This document shows, one piece after another, positions 36,092-45,439 of a DNA stretch of 56,821 nucleotides (its first letter is position 1; every line of letters starts with the position of its first letter). The position numbers and the translations under genes were made by a program. Source of the DNA: DAOVRD01 sp964521715 (GTDB taxonomy: Bacteria; Planctomycetota; Brocadiia; SM23-32); assembly GCA_964521715.1 (NCBI GenBank), contig CAZFSS010000028.1, positions 1 through 56,821 on the forward strand, read 5' to 3'. Below the pieces are notes generated by a model that made no database searches, was not told the DNA's origin, and saw nothing but the letters and a program-made list of their open reading frames with translations.

Positions 36092-38395
36092 ATGAAGCAC
36101 AAGTCCACGCTGCTGCTGGTGATTGCCGTCGCCGTCGCGGGGACCGTCGCTTACTCCCTGTCGAAGAAGCCGACGTCGGAAGATCTCCAGAAGCTCCGCA
36201 CGCGCCTCCTGGCAGATATGAGAAGCAGCAGCATTGCGACGCTGGCCATACGGGCGGGCGACCAGCGGCTGGCCTGCGCGCGCGAGGCGGGCGAGGAGGG
36301 GTGGCGGATCACGGAGCCCACCGACCTGCGCGCCGACCGCTGGGCGGTGGAGGGCATCCTCGACAAGCTCGAACTCGCTGAGAAGGCGTCCTCGACGTTC
36401 CCCGAAGGGCGCGTGGAGCTGGACCTCGCCCAATACGGCCTGGCCGAGCCGGTGCGGACGATCACGCTCGGCGAGGAGGCGCCCGGCCGGCGAAGCTGGA
36501 CGCTGCTGGTGGGGAAGGAGACCGGCGTTGCCGACACCGTGTACGTCGCCGTCGAGGGCGAGGACGCCGTCTACGCCGTCAAGAAGGACGTCGCCGACAA
36601 GACCAACGTGACTCTCGCGGACCTGCGCAGCAAGGACCTGGCGCCCCGCATCAGCACCCTCGACATGGTGAAGCTGACCATCTCGGCTGCCAAGCTGGAC
36701 GAGAAGCCCGCGTTCGAGCTCGCCTGCGAGAAAGCGGCCGGCAAGTGGGAGCTGAAGCAGCCCGTCCACGACCTGGCGGACCGGACCAAGGTGGCCGGCG
36801 TGGCCAACAAGCTCTACGATCATCGCGTAGGGAAGGGCGAGTTCGCCGTGGACGACCCCAGCAAGGCGGCCGATTACGGCCTGGACGAACCGGCCCTCAC
36901 CGTCACGGTCGAGGGCAAGGACAAGACGCAGACGTTCGTCTTCTCGCGCCGCCAGGACGGCGATAAGGCCCACTACTACGCCATGCACAAGGGCGAACTC
37001 CCGATAGCCGAAGTCCCCGAGACGCTGTTCAATGACCTGCGCGCGGACGTGGGCGAGCTGCGCGAACGGTCCCTGGCGGACTTCACGGTCTCGGACGTGG
37101 CGGAGGTGGCCATTGCAGGCGCCGGCGGCGAGCTGGTGCTGAAGAAGCAGGACCAGCAGTGGCAGATCGCGGCCGACACTCCCATTGCGGCCGACGCCGG
37201 CGTCGCGGACGAGATGCTCCGAGGCCTGAAGGATGCGGAGGTCGATGAGTTCGTCGCCGACGAGCCGGAAGACCTGGGAGGCTACGGGCTGACCGAGCAG
37301 GCGCGGACGCGGGTGAGCCTGAAGGACAAGGATGGCGGAACGCTGGCCGAGGTCGTTCTCGGGTCGGCGGACGAGGCGGGCGAGCGCGTCTACGCCCAGC
37401 GTCCGCCATACCCGCCCGTGCTGGCCCTTCAGAAGGCGGCTTTCCTGGACAACATCGAAGGGGGCCGGCTTGCGTTCCTGGACCGACTCGTGCTGGAGGA
37501 GCCGAGCGACGACGCGCGCGAGGTGTCGCTCGACCATGCCGGCAGTCACTTCAAGTGCACGTTCGAACCGGAGGCGGGCGAGTGGCAACTGGCCGAGCCC
37601 GTCTCGGGCAAGGCGGACGAAGTGGCCGTGCGGGCCATCGTGGGGGACTTCGCGCACCTGCAGGCCGACGCGTTCGCCGCCGAGCAGGCGGACGATCTGG
37701 CCCTCTTCGGCCTGGCCGACCCGGCGGCTAAAGCGACGGTGACCTATCGCGCCGAGTCCAAGGCACCCGCAAAGGAGGGCGGTGAGGCCGAGGCTGCCCC
37801 GCCCAGGCACACCCTCTTGCTCGGCGCGGAGACCAAGACGCCCGCCGAGGGCCGCTTCGCCAAGCTGGCCGAGGGCGAGCGCGTGTTCGTCCTGCCCGAC
37901 TACATCGCCGGGCATTTTCTCGCTGACCTCGCCTCCAGGCGCATCAGCGTGGCCTTGAAGCCAACCGCCGTCACGTTCACCATGGGAGACGCGAGCCTGC
38001 GGTTCCTCTACGACGCCGAGAAGGACGCCTGGACGGACGCCGACGGCAAGGAGCTCCCCGAGCCGAGCGCCGCAGCCGTCGGAAAGGCCGTCAGGCTCCT
38101 GGGACGCTTCGACGGCGCCGGTGTCGCCGACTACGTGGCGAAGGAGCCGGCGGCGTACGGCTTTGACAAGCCCTGCCTGGTCGTCGAGCTCCAGGATGAA
38201 CTGGGGCAGGCCAAGAAGGTCCTCATCGGCGCGGAAACCGCGGGCGGCGATCGCTACGCCAAGGGCTTCGTCAGCGACTTCGTGCTGATCGCCGCGAAGG
38301 CCGACGTCGACACCCTTCAGGCCGTGATGGAAAGGCCCGCCGAATCGACGGAGCAGCCGGCTTCGGAGGGCGGCGAATCCGGTGCGGGGCAGTGA
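36092..38395 (+). CDS. DUF4340 protein, five-repeat
   Basis: 767 residues. One N-terminal membrane anchor (TLLLVIAVAVAGTVAYSL), then an all-periplasmic domain. At least five copies of the DUF4340 signature occur, each a beta-rich unit with a Y/F-G-L/F-x-x-P motif: YGLAEP, YGLDEP, YGLTEQ, FGLADP and YGFDKP. Each is followed by a strand such as TITLGEE or VTVEGKD. DUF4340 proteins usually accompany GldG in this order; their job is unknown. GAGG lies five bases before the ATG. Last gene of the five-gene cluster. Confidence 0.87.
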   Translation: MKHKSTLLLVIAVAVAGTVAYSLSKKPTSEDLQKLRTRLLADMRSSSIATLAIRAGDQRLACAREAGEEGWRITEPTDLRADRWAVEGILDKLELAEKASSTFPEGRVELDLAQYGLAEPVRTITLGEEAPGRRSWTLLVGKETGVADTVYVAVEGEDAVYAVKKDVADKTNVTLADLRSKDLAPRISTLDMVKLTISAAKLDEKPAFELACEKAAGKWELKQPVHDLADRTKVAGVANKLYDHRVGKGEFAVDDPSKAADYGLDEPALTVTVEGKDKTQTFVFSRRQDGDKAHYYAMHKGELPIAEVPETLFNDLRADVGELRERSLADFTVSDVAEVAIAGAGGELVLKKQDQQWQIAADTPIAADAGVADEMLRGLKDAEVDEFVADEPEDLGGYGLTEQARTRVSLKDKDGGTLAEVVLGSADEAGERVYAQRPPYPPVLALQKAAFLDNIEGGRLAFLDRLVLEEPSDDAREVSLDHAGSHFKCTFEPEAGEWQLAEPVSGKADEVAVRAIVGDFAHLQADAFAAEQADDLALFGLADPAAKATVTYRAESKAPAKEGGEAEAAPPRHTLLLGAETKTPAEGRFAKLAEGERVFVLPDYIAGHFLADLASRRISVALKPTAVTFTMGDASLRFLYDAEKDAWTDADGKELPEPSAAAVGKAVRLLGRFDGAGVADYVAKEPAAYGFDKPCLVVELQDELGQAKKVLIGAETAGGDRYAKGFVSDFVLIAAKADVDTLQAVMERPAESTEQPASEGGESGAGQ

Positions 38396-38490
38396 GCCGG
38401 CCCCACATTCCGCTTCGCCGGCGACCTTCGGCCCGGGCTTCCTTTCAGGCTTCCGGCTCTACGCTTCGGCCTTCGTCTCCCGGCCCGCCT

Positions 38491-38519
38491 TTGACGCGCC
38501 TGCGCGTTCGTGGTATACC
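38491..38519 (+). promoter_or_regulatory. Promoter of the sugar isomerase/epimerase gene
   Basis: -35 TTGACG (38491-38496), 17-base spacer, -10 TATACC (38514-38519), 63 bases before the ATG. Confidence 0.65.
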
Positions 38520-38582
38520 GTGCGGCCCGTGAACGATTCGGCGGCGTGAACCACGCCTCGAGATCGAGAGAGGAGCGGAAGG

Positions 38583-39326
38583 ATGGCGGACATACCGATC
38601 GGATTGCAGTTGTACTCCGTCAGGAAGCAGTGCGCCGAGGACCTGCCCGGCACCCTGGAGGCCGTGGCGGAGATGGGCTACGACGGCGTCGAGTTCGCCG
38701 GTTACTACGACCGGACGGCCGAGGAACTCAAGGAGATGCTTGACGACCTGAGCCTGAAGTGCTGCGGCACGCACACGGGCGCAGACACGCTCCTGACTGA
38801 CAAGCTGCCGGAGACCATCAAGTTCAACAAGACCCTGGGCAACCGTTACCTCATCATCCCCTGGGTCAAGTTCGACACGGCAGACGCCTGGCGGAAGTTT
38901 GCCGGCCAGCTCGACGACGTGGCCAAGAAGCTCCAGCCCCACAAGATGCTGACCGGCTATCACAACCACGCGCACGACTTCGACGCCATTGAGGGAACCA
39001 CCCCGTGGGACATCGTCTTCGGCAACACGCGTAAGGAAGTCGTGATGCAGGTTGACACGGGCAACGCCTTCCACGGCGGTGCCGACCCCGTCCCCTACAT
39101 CGAGCGCTACCCGGGCCGGGCCATCACCGTGCACCTGAAGGAGTTCTCCAAGACCAACCCTCAGGCTGCGCTCGGCGAGGGTGACGTACCCTGGGAGAAG
39201 TTCTTCAAGCTGTGTGAGACCATCGGGCGCACCAAGTGGTACATCGTGGAGTACGAGGTGCCCGGCCTGCCGCCGCTCGAGTGCGTGGCCAAGTGCCTGG
39301 AGAACCTCCGCGCGATGGGCAAGTAG
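38583..39326 (+). CDS. Sugar phosphate isomerase/epimerase (AP endonuclease 2 family TIM barrel)
   Basis: 247 residues, cytosolic TIM barrel of the xylose isomerase-like superfamily. Visible: IGLQLYSVRKQCAEDLPGTLEAVAEMGYDGVEF split over the first two strands, metal-binding YHNHAHDF, MQVDTGNAFHGGADPVPYI and ITVHLKEFS, and a final Glu in WYIVEYEV. The fold and metal site are clear; the substrate (a ketose, inositol derivative or similar) is not. GAGAGGAGCGG precedes the ATG. A single-gene unit with its own promoter. Confidence 0.9.
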   Translation: MADIPIGLQLYSVRKQCAEDLPGTLEAVAEMGYDGVEFAGYYDRTAEELKEMLDDLSLKCCGTHTGADTLLTDKLPETIKFNKTLGNRYLIIPWVKFDTADAWRKFAGQLDDVAKKLQPHKMLTGYHNHAHDFDAIEGTTPWDIVFGNTRKEVVMQVDTGNAFHGGADPVPYIERYPGRAITVHLKEFSKTNPQAALGEGDVPWEKFFKLCETIGRTKWYIVEYEVPGLPPLECVAKCLENLRAMGK

Positions 39327-39424
39327 CTGGTACGTCTTGCCTCGCGCGCCGCGCGTATCCCGGGGGTCGCAGGTCCGTTTGCCTGCGGCTCCCGTCTTCT
39401 GTACGCGGGGACCCGCCCCAGGTA

Positions 39425-39452
39425 TTGACTTCCCGGCCCGTCCCATTAGAAT
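39425..39452 (+). promoter_or_regulatory. Promoter of the secreted protein gene
   Basis: -35 TTGACT (39425-39430), 16-base spacer, -10 TAGAAT (39447-39452), 47 bases before the ATG. Confidence 0.6.
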
Positions 39453-39499
39453 GAGGCCGCGGGCAGACACAATGCTGTGCGGATTGGAGGGTAGCTGCC

Positions 39500-40963
39500 A
39501 TGCGGCATGTTTCGGCGTTCAGAGCCGTGCTCGTCCTTGCCATCTGCTGTAGCGCGCTGCACCTGGGGCTTGCGCAGGCCAATGCCGGAGCGGCGGAGCC
39601 GGACGCCCGGGCGCGCCACCTGGAGCTTCTGGAGCTCGCGCCCAAGGGCACGTGGGCCGTCCACGTGACAGACTTCACGCAGATCCCGGCGGACGCAAAC
39701 TACTATCTGACAACCCGGGGCTGCGCCGGGCCGACTTTTCCGGGGACGACGCTGTATGTGGGGTTCTGTCTGCCGGCCGAAGACGAGGCCGGCTCCGACA
39801 TCCCCGTCTGCGGGGTAACGCGAGTGGAAGGCGTCTGGGCGTCGGACATAGCACAGGCGTTGAAACGCGTCTCCGAAACGATGGAAGTGGAAGGGATGGA
39901 CGCCTACGACATGAGTGACGGTCCCTTTGTGGCCCTGGCAGGGGACCGCACCCTACTCACCGGGAGCACGAAGAGCGCCCTTGGCAAGATGATCAAGGCG
40001 TACTGCGATCGGGCCAGCAGGGGCATGGACCCGGATGTCCGGCGCCTCATCGAGCCCTTCATCGGCAGGGCAGTCTACTCCTGCGGCCTGGCGCCGCCCA
40101 CGGTCCGCAGCCCGGAATCGGAGATACTCGGCTTGCAGCCCGTCGGCGGATGCGTGGGCGGCACACGCGACATCGACGTCACGAAGGGTTACGCGCTCAG
40201 GGCGTCGTTCATGACTGCGGGCCCCGGGCAGGCGGCACAGGCGGCCGAGAGGGCAAGGGCCTTGGTGCGGAGCGTCATCCACGACCTCAGGAAGAGCAGC
40301 GGACTGGCTTTCTGGGCGCCTGAGCGAGCCGAGGCGCGTGTGCTGGAAGGCGTGAGCGTACTGCCACAGGGCAGCGAAGTGAGAGCCGAAGTGGTCATCA
40401 GCGGACACGAGCTCAAGAAGCTGCCGGAGCACTGGGAGAGCGATTTCTACAACAGCCTGTTCAGCCGGTCCGAAAGCGTCACCTTCTCGCAGCCTTCGGC
40501 AGAGCGCGATTCTGCAGGATCCTGGCTGTACGACATATCGCAGATTCTATGGCTCTACGCGGTGGAGCACGGCGACGCCTATCCCGAGAGCCTGGCGCCG
40601 CTCGCCGAAGAAGGATACCTCGGCGACACGCAGTTCTTCGTGCAGGAGTCCGACGCGAGGGTTCTCCTGGCCTGGGACGGCGGCACGCTGTGGAGCTACA
40701 GGTACGTCGGCCGGATCCCGTCCGGCACGTCGCGGTCAGCCATCATCGTTTACACGGCGAAGGACCTGTTCTCGGGAGGACGGAACGTTCTCTGCGCAGG
40801 TGACCGCGTGGCGTGGGTCACGGAAGCGGAGCTCCACGATCCCGGCGGTCCGCCTTCCACATCCCTTCGTGCCAGCTACAAAGCCGTTGTTGAGGCCTTT
40901 GGCGACCAGCTCACCCCCGAACGCGACGCCGAACTCAGGCGTTTCTACGAAGTCGGCGACTGA
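39500..40963 (+). CDS. Secreted protein with pseudopilin-like C-terminal region
   Basis: 487 residues, family not recognised. A Sec signal (MRHVSAFRAVLVLAICCSA, cleavage likely around AQANAGAAE) leads a long alpha/beta region with no known motif. Residues from about 350 resemble the globular part of planctomycete-type pseudopilins: LYDISQILWLYAVEHGDAYP, then LAPLAEEGYLG, and near the end NVLCAGDRVAWVTEAEL where such proteins have a VLFADGHVEW-type strand. The N-terminal methylation helix of a true pilin is missing. Probably periplasmic or extracellular; flanking genes give no role. Confidence 0.75.
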   Translation: MRHVSAFRAVLVLAICCSALHLGLAQANAGAAEPDARARHLELLELAPKGTWAVHVTDFTQIPADANYYLTTRGCAGPTFPGTTLYVGFCLPAEDEAGSDIPVCGVTRVEGVWASDIAQALKRVSETMEVEGMDAYDMSDGPFVALAGDRTLLTGSTKSALGKMIKAYCDRASRGMDPDVRRLIEPFIGRAVYSCGLAPPTVRSPESEILGLQPVGGCVGGTRDIDVTKGYALRASFMTAGPGQAAQAAERARALVRSVIHDLRKSSGLAFWAPERAEARVLEGVSVLPQGSEVRAEVVISGHELKKLPEHWESDFYNSLFSRSESVTFSQPSAERDSAGSWLYDISQILWLYAVEHGDAYPESLAPLAEEGYLGDTQFFVQESDARVLLAWDGGTLWSYRYVGRIPSGTSRSAIIVYTAKDLFSGGRNVLCAGDRVAWVTEAELHDPGGPPSTSLRASYKAVVEAFGDQLTPERDAELRRFYEVGD

Positions 40964-41055
40964 GCCTGGCTGGCGCTGCCGGACTGAGCCCTTCGGTTCG
41001 CCCGCGTAGCTGTAGGGCCGCCATCCTTGCCGGCATGTCTGCCGCGTCCTCGCCA

Positions 41056-41084
41056 TTGGGCATGCCGGACCCCTTTGGTATAAT
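41056..41084 (+). promoter_or_regulatory. Promoter of the der-uvrA operon
   Basis: -35 TTGGGC (41056-41061), 17-base spacer, consensus -10 TATAAT (41079-41084). Transcription should begin near 41091, downstream of the in-frame starts at 41035 and 41062. Confidence 0.6.
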
Positions 41085-41154
41085 GAGAAGGTTTGGGCGG
41101 ACTCGGTCGAGCGCCCAAGCATACCTACTCCTCTCCGCAGGCGGGCCTGGCGCG

Positions 41155-42483
41155 GTGGACATCCCGACCGTCGTCATCGTGGGGCGGCCCAACGTGGGCA
41201 AATCGTCGCTGTTCAACGCGATCTGCGGGGAGCGCGTCGCCATCGTCGAGCCCACGGCGGGCGTCACCCGGGACCGGATCAGCCGCACCGTGAGGCGCCG
41301 CAAGACCGCGTTCGAACTCGTCGACACCGGCGGCATGGGCCAGGAGGCCGCCGACGAGCTGGCCGAAGACATCCAGATGCAGATCCTCGTCGCCATCGAG
41401 CAGGCGCACCTGGTGCTGCTCGTCGTGGACGCAAAGGAGGGCCTCCTGCCGCTCGACCGGCAGATCGCGCAGCGGCTCCGCGAAGCGGGCAAGGACGTGA
41501 TCGTCGTCGTGAACAAATGCGACCGGCCGGCGGACGACGCGGTCGCCGGCGATTTCTACTCCCTCGGCCTGCCGCAGGTCCTGACGGCCTCCACCACCCA
41601 GAACCGCGGCATTGAGGATCTCCTCGACACGGTCGAAGCCGCGCTGCCCGAAGCGCCGCCTCCGAGCCCGGGCGCCCCGGAGCCGATGAAGATCGCCTTC
41701 GTCGGTCGACGCAACGTCGGCAAGAGCACGCTTGTCAACTACCTGGCTCACGAGCCGCGGATGCTCGTCAGCGAAGTGCCGGGCACGACGCGGGACTCCG
41801 TGGACGTGCGGTTCCGGATGGGCGACCTGGAGTTCATCGCGATCGACACGGCGGGGATCCGCCGCGCCAAGCAGATCAAGGGCTCGATCGACTACTACAG
41901 CGCGGCGCGGTCGCGCAGTTCGATACGCCGGGCGGACGTGGTGGTCCTCATGATGGAGGCGCCCATGGAGGTCGGGCGGCTGGAGAAGCAGCTCGCCGAC
42001 CACGTCAGCTCGCTCTACAAACCTTGCGTCCTCGCCGTAAACAAGATGGACCTGGCGCCGGGCGTGCAGGACGAGGACTTCGAGCTCTACGTCAGGGACA
42101 GGGTGCCGGGCGTGGCGTTCGCCCCCGTCGCATGCATCAGCGCGGGGACGGGGCGCGGCGTCGGCCGGCTTCTGGAGGTTGCCTGCTTGCTGCACGCTCA
42201 GAGCCTGATCCGCGTCCCGACCGGCGAGATGAACCGCGCCATGCAGGAGGCGATGGAGCGCCAGCGGCCGCCGTCCACGTCCACGAAGCTCTGCAAGATC
42301 TATTACGCGACGCAGGTGGCCGTCCAGCCTCCGACCGTCGCCCTGTTCACGAACGAGCCGGGCCTCATTACGGACGACTACATGAGGTACCTGGCGAACT
42401 ACCTGCGCGGGACGTTCGAGTACAACTCGATCCCCATCAGGTTCGTGGTTCGCGCCAGGAAGCGCGCCCCATGGGCCGAGTGA
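41155..42483 (+). CDS. der: GTPase Der (EngA), ribosome assembly
   Basis: 442 residues. Essential two-domain GTPase for 50S subunit maturation. First G domain: GRPNVGKS (G1), DTGG (G3), NKCD (G4). Second: GRRNVGKS, DTAG, NKMD. A C-terminal KH-like domain ends in IPIRFVVRARK, as usual. The GTG at 41155 is chosen because it begins DIPTVVIVGRPNVGKS directly and a TATAAT promoter at 41079 rules out the earlier codons for this transcript. uvrA begins 10 bases after its stop. Confidence 0.95.
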   Translation: MDIPTVVIVGRPNVGKSSLFNAICGERVAIVEPTAGVTRDRISRTVRRRKTAFELVDTGGMGQEAADELAEDIQMQILVAIEQAHLVLLVVDAKEGLLPLDRQIAQRLREAGKDVIVVVNKCDRPADDAVAGDFYSLGLPQVLTASTTQNRGIEDLLDTVEAALPEAPPPSPGAPEPMKIAFVGRRNVGKSTLVNYLAHEPRMLVSEVPGTTRDSVDVRFRMGDLEFIAIDTAGIRRAKQIKGSIDYYSAARSRSSIRRADVVVLMMEAPMEVGRLEKQLADHVSSLYKPCVLAVNKMDLAPGVQDEDFELYVRDRVPGVAFAPVACISAGTGRGVGRLLEVACLLHAQSLIRVPTGEMNRAMQEAMERQRPPSTSTKLCKIYYATQVAVQPPTVALFTNEPGLITDDYMRYLANYLRGTFEYNSIPIRFVVRARKRAPWAE

Positions 42484-42493
42484 GTCCAGGACG

Positions 42494-45439
42494 ATGGCGG
42501 TTGACACGGGAGACAGCGTAGCCGCCGCACTGCCGGGCGAGAGCGCATTCAGCCCGGAAGAGGACGGCTACATCCGCGTGCGCAACGCCCGAACGCACAA
42601 CCTGAAGGGCATTGACCTGAAGCTGCCCCGCGACGCCCTCGTCGTCATCACGGGGATCAGCGGCAGCGGCAAGTCGTCGCTCGCCTTCGACACGCTCTAC
42701 GCCGAGGGCCAGCGCCGCTACATCGAGAGCCTTTCGTCGTACGCCCGCCAGTTCCTGGAGCAGATGCCGCGGCCGGACTGCGACCTGATCCTCGGCCTGC
42801 CGCCGACGATCGCCATCCGGCAGGAGATGACGGGCGCGAGCCCCCGCTCGACCGTGGCCACGACCACGGAGATCTACGACTTCCTGCGCCTGCTCTACGC
42901 CCGCGTGGGGACGCCCCACTGCCCGGACTGCGGCACGGCCATCCGCCACCAGACGCTGGAGCAGATCACGGCGGCCATCAACGATCTGCCTGCCGGCGCT
43001 CAGATCACGCTGCTGGCGCCCATCGTGCGCGGCCGCAAAGGGCACTATCGGGAGCTGTTCGATCGGCTCCGCGCGGACGGCTACGTGAGGGTCCGCGTTG
43101 ACGGCAAGGTTCGGGACCTGGATGAGGTGGACCGGGTCAGGCGCTACGAGACCCACGACATCGACGTCGTCGTCGACAGGCTCTTCGCCAAGAAGCCCAG
43201 GGCGGCCGAAGCCGGATCGGAGGGCTCGGCCCCGGAGGGGCCCGTCTACCGTGCTTTCGTCAGCCGCCTGACCAACAGCGTGAGCACGGCTCTGCAGGCC
43301 GGATCGGGCACGTGCGTCGCCCTTCTGGAGGACGGGCAGGAACTGCTGTTCAGCCAGTTCTTCGCCTGCCCGAAGTGCGGCCGCAGCTTCGAGGAGCCCA
43401 ACCCGAACACGTTCTCCTTCAACAGCCCCTACGGGCGGTGCCCGACCTGCAACGGACTGGGCACGGTGGACGAGTTCGACGAGGACCTCATCGTTCCGGA
43501 CAAGTCGCTGAGCCTCTCGGAGGGCGCGATCTGCGCGTGGGCCGAGGCCGGCGGGAGGACCGGACGGCGGTTCGCCGCCATGCTGCAAGAGCTGGCGCGC
43601 GCCCTGAAGATCAGCCTGAAGACGCCGTTCGCCAGGCTGAGCGCCGCGAAACGCCGGGCCCTGCTCTACGGCGAAGGATTGGAGGAGAAGACGGACATCC
43701 CCGCCAGGAACGCCGTCATCCCGTCGCTCCAGGCCATAGTGGAGGACGATCCGCGGCTGGGCGCCCTGAAGCTCGGCAAGTACATCACGCAGGCCGCCTG
43801 CCCCTCCTGTAAAGGGGCGCGGCTCAAGCCCGAGGCCCTGGGCTTCACGGTCGGCGGGCTGAGCATCTGCGAGTTGACCCGGCTCAGCGTGCGGGACTGC
43901 CTGCGGTTCCTCGAAGGGCTGTCTTTCCAGGGCGCCCCGGCGAAGATAGCGGCGCCCATCGTCAAGGAGGTCTCGCAGCGCCTCCGCTTCATGCTCGAGG
44001 TGGGCCTGCATTACCTGACCTGCGACCGGCGGTCCAACACGCTGAGCCGCGGGGAGTTCCAGCGCATCCGCCTGGCCACGCAGATCGGCAGCGGCCTGAC
44101 GGGCGTCTGCTACGTGCTGGACGAGCCGTCCATCGGCCTCCATCACCGGGACAACGCGCGCCTCCTGGACTCGCTGGAGAAGCTGCGGGACGGCGGCAAC
44201 AGCGTCCTGGTCGTCGAGCATGACGAAGCCACCATCCGCCGGGGAGACTGGGTCCTGGACCTGGGGCCCGGGGCGGGCCGCGACGGCGGAAGCGTCGTCT
44301 ACAACGGGCCGCTGGACAAGCTGACCGAGGTCGAGTCCAGCCTGACCGCCCGCTATCTGGCGGGGCGGGACGAGATCCCCATCCCCGAGCGGCTGCGCCA
44401 GCCGCAGACGGGCCGCAGCCTTACGCTCCGGGGCGCGCGCGAGCACAACCTGAAACGGATCGACGTGACCTTCCCTCTGGGTTGCTTCTGCTGCGTGACT
44501 GGCGTCAGCGGCAGCGGCAAGAGCACCCTCGTCAACGACATCCTCTACCGGGCGCTGGCGCGCAGGCTCTACGGCAGCCGCCAGAAGCCGGGCGCGCACA
44601 GGTCCGTGCGGGGCGCCGCCAAAGTCGAGCGCGTCCTGGAGATCGACCAGAGCCCGATCGGGCGCTCCCCGCGCTCCTGCCCGGCCACCTACACCAAGGT
44701 GTTCGACGACATCCGCCGCGCCTTCGCCGAAACGAGGCAGGCCAAGGTGCGCGGCTACGACCTCGGCCGCTTCTCCTTCAACACGAAGGAGGGCCGCTGC
44801 CCCGTCTGCGACGGACGAGGCGAGAAGCGGATCGAGATGAGCTTCCTGCCGGACATGCGCGTGACGTGCGAGGAATGCCACGGCCGCCGCTACAACGAGC
44901 AGACGCTCCAGATCACCATCCGGGGCAAGAACATTGCGGACGTGCTCGCCATGACGGTCGAGGAGGCCCTGGAGTTCTTCCGCAACTACCCGTCCATCGA
45001 GCGCAAGCTGCGGACCCTCCGCGACGTGGGGCTTGGCTACCTCACGCTCGGACAGCCGAGTCCCACCCTGAGCGGCGGCGAAGCGCAGCGCATCAAGCTC
45101 ACCCGGGAGCTGGCGAAGGTCCAGAGCGGGACGACCCTCTACATACTCGACGAGCCGACCACCGGCCTCCACTTCGAGGACGTCAAGAAGCTGCTGCACA
45201 TCCTGCACGGCCTGGCGGACATGGGCAACACCCTCGTCGTCATCGAGCACAATCTGGAGGTGGTCAAGAACGCCGACTACATCGTGGACCTTGGCCCCGA
45301 GGGGGGCGACGAAGGGGGGCGCGTGGTGGCCTGCGGCCCCCCCGAAGCCATCATCCAGGTCCCGGGATCCTACACGGGACAGTCGCTGAAGCCTTTCTTC
45401 AGGAACCGCAAGCCGCGTGACTTCGAGGGCATCGCATGA
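42494..45439 (+). CDS. uvrA: Excinuclease ABC subunit A
   Basis: 981 residues. DNA-damage sensor of nucleotide excision repair. Two ABC modules: Walker A GISGSGKSSLAFDTLY and GVSGSGKSTLVNDILY; Walker B YVLDEPSIGLHHRDN and YILDEPTTGLHFEDV. Zinc sites: CPDCG, then FACPKCGRSF with GRCPTCNG, CPSCKGARLKPEAL, and CPVCDGRGEKR with CEECHGRRYNEQTL. The second signature is the normal LSGGEAQR, but the first reads LSRGEFQR, with Arg in place of the second Gly. Cotranscribed with der; the ATG of the HAD gene overlaps its stop. Confidence 0.96.
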   Translation: MAVDTGDSVAAALPGESAFSPEEDGYIRVRNARTHNLKGIDLKLPRDALVVITGISGSGKSSLAFDTLYAEGQRRYIESLSSYARQFLEQMPRPDCDLILGLPPTIAIRQEMTGASPRSTVATTTEIYDFLRLLYARVGTPHCPDCGTAIRHQTLEQITAAINDLPAGAQITLLAPIVRGRKGHYRELFDRLRADGYVRVRVDGKVRDLDEVDRVRRYETHDIDVVVDRLFAKKPRAAEAGSEGSAPEGPVYRAFVSRLTNSVSTALQAGSGTCVALLEDGQELLFSQFFACPKCGRSFEEPNPNTFSFNSPYGRCPTCNGLGTVDEFDEDLIVPDKSLSLSEGAICAWAEAGGRTGRRFAAMLQELARALKISLKTPFARLSAAKRRALLYGEGLEEKTDIPARNAVIPSLQAIVEDDPRLGALKLGKYITQAACPSCKGARLKPEALGFTVGGLSICELTRLSVRDCLRFLEGLSFQGAPAKIAAPIVKEVSQRLRFMLEVGLHYLTCDRRSNTLSRGEFQRIRLATQIGSGLTGVCYVLDEPSIGLHHRDNARLLDSLEKLRDGGNSVLVVEHDEATIRRGDWVLDLGPGAGRDGGSVVYNGPLDKLTEVESSLTARYLAGRDEIPIPERLRQPQTGRSLTLRGAREHNLKRIDVTFPLGCFCCVTGVSGSGKSTLVNDILYRALARRLYGSRQKPGAHRSVRGAAKVERVLEIDQSPIGRSPRSCPATYTKVFDDIRRAFAETRQAKVRGYDLGRFSFNTKEGRCPVCDGRGEKRIEMSFLPDMRVTCEECHGRRYNEQTLQITIRGKNIADVLAMTVEEALEFFRNYPSIERKLRTLRDVGLGYLTLGQPSPTLSGGEAQRIKLTRELAKVQSGTTLYILDEPTTGLHFEDVKKLLHILHGLADMGNTLVVIEHNLEVVKNADYIVDLGPEGGDEGGRVVACGPPEAIIQVPGSYTGQSLKPFFRNRKPRDFEGIA

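Noticed and set aside
42437..45250. 937-residue open frame on the minus strand
   Set aside because: Antisense to uvrA, which has all its motifs on the plus strand; no family resemblance.
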